A stretch of 64,000 nt of DNA, taken from positions 1,845,001 to 1,909,000 of the forward strand of contig CATNEN010000030.1 of the NCBI GenBank assembly GCA_950097015.1, read 5' to 3'. The translations under genes and the position numbers were made by a program. The notes under the pieces were generated by a model. It was not told where the DNA came from. It did no database searches and saw nothing but the letters and a program-made list of their open reading frames with translations. This stretch comes from Macrostomum hystrix (taxonomy: Eukaryota > Platyhelminthes > Macrostomidae). Each line of letters begins with the position of its first letter. Positions within the stretch are counted from its first letter, which is position 1. Shown here in pieces: positions 43,650 to 64,000 of the stretch.

Positions 43650-46080
43650 AAAAATTTTCTTTCTGTTTTTCTGCCTCTCTGTATTTTTCCGTCTATTTGA
43701 AATCCATCTCAATATTTGCTAGCCGAGTGTCCATCTGAGCAGTGCTCACAACTGACTAGTACCTAAAAGTTCAATATTGTCACGTAGTCCTCATGAGATC
43801 TGCTTACTGACTGTCATACCTGCGCATGCGTCCCTGGGCACTACGCGCAGTATTTCGCACGAGGGTGCCCCATATCAAGGGAATTCGATGTGTCTGTTAA
43901 TAATATCTGGAGGATGTGATTAGTTACAAGGACGGGCGCATATTTCTCCTACTCTCAATATCCTGCTACATTCGTCTCGTCACGTGCTGCGAGAGTTTTT
44001 TGTAATGCATCGTCAAATTTGTCTAAAAAATAGGATTCATCATTCTAACTATCCTAGAATTCGTTCACTAATTACCGGTTGGTGGGTACAGGTGTACAAT
44101 TTCTAGCTGAGAATGAATGCGTTTCCGATGTGAAGTGCTTAGGCTATACTGCTGAGCACGAAATTCCGTATCAATTTTTAAGTCGGCGACTTAGAAACCA
44201 ATGTTATCTTGTTATCTTGACTGATCAGAAAGTCAGTATGGTTTTTTTAAACAAAAATCCGGAAATTAGGTAATTCCAAAACTCAGTAATTTGAGAATTC
44301 AGAAATTCAGAAATCATTCGGAATTTTCGAGATTTAGAAATTCAAACTATTTTCGGAGTTCCGAACTTGATTATATTTTGTCGATTTTAATTTAGTAAGT
44401 CGTTGTTTAGAATCTGAAATAAAAAAACATGTATTTAGAAAATAGGTTCTTTCGAGAGAAAAAATGTTTGTATCATTTTTTCTGAAATCTCTGCTATTTA
44501 CCAAGTTAAATATTAGCCAGAAATTCGGGCTTTTCCTGATGCATCTGAAACTGAGCCTCACTAACATTCGCTGACAAAAAGATGGCGAGAAAGTGCGGAC
44601 TGGCCCCTTCCGTCTGGCGTGCTCAATATACAAAAAGCGGTGAAGTGTTGCGAGCGTCTCCCCGCGGTCGGCACTCCAGCAAATTTCAGGGATTTGGAAG
44701 CTGGGACCCCGGCAGGATGAAACCAAGGCCGAGACGCCAGTCCTAATGAAGACTGGCCAGTTCCCAATTAGGAGTCCACAAAGCTTCCATCTACTTGTCC
44801 TCCCTTTTTGTGCTCTCTTCCCCCTTCCTTCCCCAAGGCCCTCGTTCCCCAGTTTTTTACCCAGACAAAAATTGCCGACCCAATCCGGAGCGTTTGGACT
44901 TGCGAGTAAGTTAGTCATTGCGAGAACTTAAACTAGGGGTCGCTGCAGCGTCTGCTGGGCCGTGAATATTAACCCCATCTAAACACTTCGGATTTAATGT
45001 CAGTCTAGCATCCATCCCTTCCAAATATCTCTACCCCATCTCCTCTCTGATTGGCCACAGCCCTCCTGTGAGTATTATTACTTCCGTATCCCTACCCCAC
45101 CTCCTCTCTGATTGGCCACAGCCCTGCTGTGAGTATTATTATTTCTATATCTCTATCCCACCTCCTCTCTGATTGGACATCACTCCAACACCCATCCCTC
45201 CAAAATATATCTAAGCATCTACTCATCGATCGAATGTCACCCTTTACCCCACTCATCCCACCAAAGAAAAGCTATTCGAGTTTTTATTGGCCTTTCTGAT
45301 GCAATCCAAGCTATTTTTTGTGCTCGAGAGTTTCAAATCGTCAACGAATTTTTAGTAACACAAAAAGGTAAATAATTAATTTATTCAGTGGCAAAACGCA
45401 GTTAGTGAACAAAAAGAAAAAAACACTAAATTGTTTTAAAGAAGTCAGCTTGTACTTAAGCAGCCTCAGGTGCGCGCAGTGCCGTCAATCGCTTTCACTA
45501 TAGGACTAAAATATGAACCAGGAGTTACAGTACACAGGAGTATAGGTACTGTTCAGGTGCTGTGATAATCAAAGTAAGTCAGTCAGTTATACTAAAATCA
45601 AACGTGTACAGGTTTTAATTTTAGTTTACAAGATTACACTTAACCCTTCTATACAGTTTTCGGGATGTATCTAAAATATCTTTGAAAATATTAGGATTAA
45701 AAAACAGCTATATTTGAAGGTTATCTGCACTCACAACACGCACGAAACAGATAGATTATTAACATAGCACTACTTAAAAGCAGTAGTGCCATACGAGTAT
45801 TTGTTTAGATGACACTAAAACAGAGACAGTAACAAGGAAATTCTGATTTGAAAAAAAGCGAATTCGGGCTAAAGAGTTATCGAGACTGATAACCATTAGG
45901 AAATCGACCCATTACGGTCGAAGTAGGGCAAAGTTTGAGGCATCGATGAAGTAATTTCGACTAACTTTGACCATAGCATTGACAGAAAAAACGGCAGTAA
46001 AAGTTCTCATCGTCTAAGCACGCATGATGGGACATTTTTGTCAAGCTTAGGATACGCTCGTATAGCTAAGTTATATCTTT
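43650..46080. other. Intergenic region, few weak signals
   Basis: Mostly unique, AT-leaning DNA. A roughly 62-bp unit containing 'ctctctgattggccacagcc' repeats about 2.5 times at 45026-45180. One candidate exon (44092-44269) is listed separately. No other gene was seen. Confidence 0.4.
44092..44269 (+). CDS. Candidate internal coding exon, unassigned
   Basis: Acceptor ggtacag, an open frame of about 59 codons with balanced composition (for example SDVKCLGYTAEHEIPYQFLS), and donor TTAG|GTAATT. No partner exon and no family recognised. Confidence 0.18.
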
Positions 46081-46119
46081 TCGAACTAGATTCTACACAA
46101 ACCCGAATCAACTCAAACC

Positions 46120-46910
46120 CGATTATACTCAAACTTGAATCCTACTCAAAGCCGAGTATACTCAAACTTAAATCCTACTCAAAGCCGAGTATACTCAAAC
46201 TTGAATCCTACTCAAAGCGAGTATACTCAAAGTTGAATCCTACTCAAAGCCGAGTATAGTCAAGCTCAATTTCTACTCAAAGCCGAGTATACTCAAGCTC
46301 AATTTCTACTCAAAGCCGAGTATACTCAAGCTCAATTTCTACTCAAAGCCGAGTATACTCAAACTAGAATCCTACTCAAAGCCGAGTATACTCAAACTTG
46401 AATCCTACTCAAAGCCGAGTATACTCAAGCTCGAATTCTACTCAAAGCCGAGTATACTCAAACTTGAATCCTACTCAAAGCCGAGTATACTCAAGCTCGA
46501 TTTCTACTCAAAGCCGAGTATACTCAAACTTGAATCCTACTCAAAGCCGAGTATACCCAAACTCGAATCCTACTCAAAGCCGAGTATACTCAAACTTGAA
46601 TCCTACTCAAAGCCGAGTATACTTAAACTTGAATCCTACTCAAAGCCGAGTATACTCAAACTTGAATCCTATTGAAAGCCGAGTATACTCAAACTTAAAT
46701 CCTACTCAAAGCCGAGTATACTCAAACTTGAATCCTACTCAAAGCCGAGTATACTCAAACTTGAATCCTACTCAAAGCCGAGTATACTCAAACTTGAATC
46801 CTACTCAAAGCCGAGTATAGTCAAGCTCAATTTCTACTCAAAGCCGAGTATACTCAAACTTGAATCCTACTCAAAGCCGAGTATACTCAAACTCGAATTC
46901 TACTCAAAGC
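46120..46910. repeat. 33-bp minisatellite
   Basis: About 24 copies of a 33-bp unit beginning aatcctactcaaagccgagt. Its seed 'ctactcaaa' is shared with the array at 42405-42660. The + open frame of 140 codons results from the 33-bp period. Confidence 0.95.
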
Positions 46911-46914
46911 CGAT

Positions 46915-47373
46915 TACACTCAAGCTCGAATCTACTCAATTTAATTTCGCACTAAAAAGCTTATTTACGATGATAAACTTTGACATTGTGAAAGGGCCTA
47001 GCGCAAGTGTGCATTGGGAAAAGTGTAGCAACAACAAACACAAATAGTTATGTCTGCTAAATATATTAGGATCTTTGACGGTCAGTGCGAATTGCAGTAT
47101 TGCTTCTCCTAGAAGTCTTAGGCTCGTGGCGCTCTTAAGCAGTGAGCAGCCCTTGCCTTGTCGACAGCGAACACGCGAGACAGAAAGATAGACAGTAAAA
47201 AATGAAGTGGGGAAATGCAAAGGTGAGAAGAGATAAACAATTTTTTGTTAAATAAAGTAAAAAATAATTCACTTGGAGTGCAACAGTGAGACCAGTGCTC
47301 AGTTAACACCGCCTTGAGGGAGCTGATAACTGGAACGTTTACTTCCCGTCTAATCATTGACCTACTGAGCAGG
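46915..47373. other. 3' flank of the CDKL gene
   Basis: Unique sequence downstream (reverse strand) of the kinase stop codon. It likely contains the 3' UTR, but I could not fix a poly(A) signal. Confidence 0.35.
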
Positions 47374-60553
<13,180 letters not shown>

Positions 60554-60596
60554 TTAGAAGCCTCACTTATAAAATTTTCCCTGGTTTTCCTGTTTC

Positions 60597-61130
60597 CTAG
60601 ACTCTAGAATCCTCAGTTTCCTAGACTCTAGAATCCTCAGTTTCCTAGACTCCATAATCCTCAGTTTCCTAGACTCTAGAATCCTCAGTTTCCTAGACTC
60701 CAAAATCCTCAGTTACCTAGACTACAGAATCCTCAGTTTCCTAGACTCTAGAATCCTCAGTTTCCTAGACTCCATAATCGTCAGTTACCTAGACTCCATA
60801 ATCCTCAGTTTCCTAGACTACATAATCCTCAGTTTCCTAGACTCCATAATCCTCAGTTTCCTAGACTACAGAATCCTCAGTTTCCTAGACTCTAGAATCC
60901 TCAGTTTCCTAGACTCCATAATCGTCAGTTACCTAGACTCCATAATCCTCAGTTTCCTAGACTACAGAATCCTCAGTTTCCTAGACTCTAGAATCCTCAG
61001 TTTCCTAGACTCCATAATCCTCAGTTTCCTAGACTCCAAAATTCTCAGTTACCTAGACTACAGAATCCTCAGTTTCCTAGACTCCATAATCCTCAGTTTC
61101 CTAGACTCTAGAATCCTCAGTTTCCTAGAC
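60597..61130. repeat. 24-bp minisatellite upstream of CDKL
   Basis: About 22 copies of a 24-bp unit (cctcagtttcctagactcta plus gaat). It lies only about 95 bp upstream of the kinase start codon, so it occupies the expected promoter or 5'-UTR position. Confidence 0.95.
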
Positions 61131-61139
61131 TACGGACTT

Positions 61140-61647
61140 TATTGATGACGGAGTAGGACTTTATGCACAACACGAATATAATACAGTTGCAAGCAAGGTA
61201 TACAGGAGGTAATAAACAGCACAGGGAGAACGCGGATAGAGTTTAATTGCATTAGTATTTATTCGTCATTAAAATCACAATCTTTTTTGATACATTTGCT
61301 TCAATGCCTGTCTCTTTAGAAATAATAACCATTTAATAAACTTTCAAAGGGCGGTTCAGTCAAAGAGAGAGGAAATAGAGAGGCCCTGATAATCTTCTAA
61401 AATTGCAAGCACTCACGAAGGGCTTAGCAGGATGAATTTGAAAAATAAAAGATCACGCAAGGACTAGGAAAGTATGCTGTAAAGCTCGAATATTAATTTT
61501 AAAAAATTACTTTTCGTTATTCTATGCATTCTATATTTGCACACTAGAGCCTGTGGGATATATGATATATGATAATAAGAAAGAAAGCAACAATAGATAG
61601 ATGGATCTAGATAGATAGATAGATGGATCTAGATAGATAGATAGATG

Positions 61648-61746
<99 letters not shown>

Positions 61747-62340
61747 CCTAGAAGCGAATCGTCAAGATAAAGACGATTTCGCAAGTTGACTGCAATCACT
61801 AATTTAGCTTTAATTTCACCTGTGCTGCGTTGGTTGTGTCTTTGAATAGTTCAACTTGTTAATTCGCTCTGCAAAAAAATAAAACAAATTCAAAAAATGG
61901 CAACATTAACTATGAAGCTAAATATTAAGCCAAAAAAATCAATACCGGATTGCAATAATGCACAAAATAATAATCAACGGAACATACTCAACAAAAAGAT
62001 GATTATAAAACTGTTCTTCTATACACAAATACTCGTAGTTATGGGCGATTCACAAAATGGGGCAACAACAGAAGTTGCATGCTGTTATCATGTAACTCGT
62101 ATTTAATCATTGCTTGCTGGCTTCGGCGTCTCAGGTGTGCGGCGTGCAAAATTAACGACTTTAAATAATATACAAAAAGCAAAATAGCTGCTTGTTTCGG
62201 ATCGGCAAAAAATAGAAAATAATTAACTATCTTCCCTTCCGATCACAGCCGGACAACAATGTCTATAAGCCAACGGGTTATCAACACAACGCAAAGTGAT
62301 TTGTTAAAAAAATTATTAATTAAATAATTTGATTTCTTTC
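61140..62340. other. AT-rich upstream region, no gene seen
   Basis: Unique AT-rich DNA apart from the GATA microsatellite. A 69-codon open frame at 61897 is AT-biased and unconvincing. Confidence 0.4.
61595..61747. repeat. (GATA)n microsatellite
   Basis: About 35 gata tetranucleotides, with 'gatggatct' interruptions at the left. Confidence 0.97.
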
Positions 62341-62383
62341 GTGACTCTACCTGCCACGCCGCTGGTGCCAGTTTAGGCTAACT

Positions 62384-62503
62384 GATGGCACAGGTGCTGG
62401 CACAGGTGCTGGCACCGGTGGCGGCACAGGCACAGCTGAGCCTCGGTGCTTATATTCGGCTGCAGCTTTTCCGCCTGTGCCAGCACCTGTGCCAGCACCT
62501 GTG
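62384..62503. repeat. Inverted repeat in a GC-rich island
   Basis: ggcacaggtgctggcacagg at 62384 is inverted at 62474-62503 (gtgccagcacctgtgccagc...). The arms are about 28 bp and the spacer about 60 bp. The + frame through it stays open for about 100 codons (62345-62643) and reads Pro/Val/Gln-rich, so a coding exon is possible but weak. Confidence 0.6.
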
Positions 62504-62719
62504 CAGCAGCAACAGCAGCAGGAGCAACAACTGGCACATTGGGGCGAGCAGCCGGCCGCCACGCCGGCACTGCTGCCTGGTGGCTGCAGCAGCAGCAGAG
62601 GTGGCAGGCGGGCATTCTTGGGAATCGCCGGGTGGAAGCTTTAGCAGCAGCAGTCAGGAGCATTTGGTTAAAGAGGCAGAGGATGTTAGACACTTTTTAA
62701 GTCAATCTTTTTAAAAAAT

Positions 62720-64000
62720 TCTAGAATGCCCCCAGCGCCATCGAAGGCGTTTTACCTCGGCTTCCTTCGTTGAGCATTGTGATTTGAAAGCGAGTTGTAC
62801 TGACTAGACAGCCACATCTGACTCGCGCGGACTGCTTAATCCGATTGGTCGAAGATCGTGTTTGAGGTTTTAACTCTTGGAAATATTTTCAGACAAATAA
62901 CTGTGAGCCACTGACTGCGCTCAATGTTGACTGCTCACAGTGAGGCTAACAGATTATAGAGCGGTCGAGCTCGGAGCTCGGAGGCAAGGGGGGGTGCAGA
63001 GCATGTGGGTCGAGTGCGGGATCTAATAATGAAATTTCGGGGTTGGCGGGGTGTGCTACGCTCGCCTGTGCAGCATCCTCAGCCAACCGCATCCGACTGC
63101 AGCTCTCATTGGACAATGGGCCTGGCCCAGGTAAGCCTTGCTGTTTGCAGCCTAGTCTGAGTCGCTCATAGTCTGAGCACAGTATAATGAGCTACCTGAT
63201 AGGTGATGACAAAAAATCTGCACTAAATAGTGACTTCAGCTAAAAGATAAGTTAAAAACACTATTGCATTTATTACTTTTGTGGCTGTTGTGTTACCTGT
63301 CAAGATTTGTTTGCCTTTTTATGCAAAAACGAATTTACTGTAATGCCCTGCACGATTTAAACGTCTCAAGTTGGAGCTCATTTATTTAATTGACCCCTTC
63401 ATAATGCCTCTTGGAGGTGTGATATAAGTTCAACTTAAAACTTTTCACCTAAACTTAACAATATATAGTTGTTTGGTTAGAGTCAGAAAAATATAAAATT
63501 ACGCAAAACGTTTGCTAGTATAATATTAATAATAAGTTACATAATTTAATTACATCATTATCAATTTAATTAATTTGGTTCATAAAGTAAATTATGTTTT
63601 TTTTAAAGCACAAAAAATATTTTTATCAGTCTTCCTCATTTTAATGGTTCCGGAGAAGAGAACGACTGTTTTGTTCATTTCATTAAAATTGAGAATAAAT
63701 ATTAAAATACCGAAATCCAAAGTGCCAGAAACATTCAGAGAGTTTATATATACAAAGTACGGACAACGAAACGAACAACGAAACGTTGTTCAGATTTCCG
63801 AAACGTTAGCTGAAGTTATAAACAGTTTAAATACAGATTACTAATTTTTTCCATTTCACATTCCAAAATATTTAGTTTGTTCAAGACGAAAGTAAAAATA
63901 CAAAAAAGCTTATTAAATCAAATCAACCTCAAGCATACGAATTTACTTTTACTTTTCTGCTTCTGATTTTAAACGCAAGCATGGTCAAATATGAAAATGA
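62720..64000. other. Right edge, no confident gene
   Basis: A moderately GC-rich stretch (62720-63180) is followed by AT-rich DNA. A + open frame at 63645-63844 (after a tatcag acceptor) contains LFISLKLR and VPETFREFIYTKYG. These faintly recall the start of Bro1-domain proteins, but I cannot support that call. Confidence 0.3.

Noticed and set aside
63645-63844. First exon of a Bro1-domain (ALIX-like) gene
   Set aside because: Only a faint pattern resemblance (FISLKL..., ...FREFIYTKYG). It is AT-rich, ends in an in-frame stop, and has no clear donor.

Overview
This is a stretch of an animal nuclear genome. It holds multi-exon genes with GT..AG introns and metazoan protein families (a Dve/SATB-class homeobox protein, an LRR receptor-like protein, an SLC9B/NHA antiporter and a CDKL kinase). 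It also holds tRNA-derived SINEs and a hAT-type DNA transposon. Gene content and architecture fit an invertebrate bilaterian, and a flatworm-like or other lophotrochozoan genome is possible. I cannot name the species from sequence alone.

The dominant feature is tandem repetition. Adding my array spans, roughly 45% of the window is minisatellite or microsatellite DNA in more than 30 separate arrays. Most have private monomers (4 to 47 bp), and most fill introns or flank genes. Many of the long open frames seen here (up to about 1190 codons) are arrays whose monomer length is a multiple of 3, or whose monomer lacks stops. They are not genes.

Layout. 1-3.7 kb: arrays, then a GC-rich promoter region. 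3.7-9.1 kb (+): Dve/SATB-class double-homeodomain gene in five recognised exons. 9.5-11.3 kb: a non-autonomous hAT element with an exact 8-bp target duplication, whose interior has become a 16-bp minisatellite. 12.0-22.7 kb (+): LRR transmembrane receptor-like gene in seven exons, with an 11-residue repeat near the N-terminus and a degenerate TIR-like C-terminus. 22.7-27.2 kb: three related tRNA-derived SINEs around and inside a two-exon Pro/Gln-rich gene (24.76-25.89 kb, +). 27.5-38.0 kb (-): SLC9B-type Na+/H+ antiporter in four exons, with two introns packed with arrays. 38-47 kb: pyrimidine-rich and other arrays with a few weak candidate exons. 47.4-60.5 kb (-): complete CDKL1/4-type kinase in nine exons whose splice phases all agree. 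60.6-64 kb: arrays and AT-rich sequence without a confident gene.

The genes show no common pathway. They are linked by context: ordinary coding exons separated by expanded satellite-filled introns. Two genes carry apparent single-base frame shifts, probably residual assembly indels. Several intronic arrays have monomers that contain sense-strand splice-site-like motifs, and one starts exactly at the 5' splice site.
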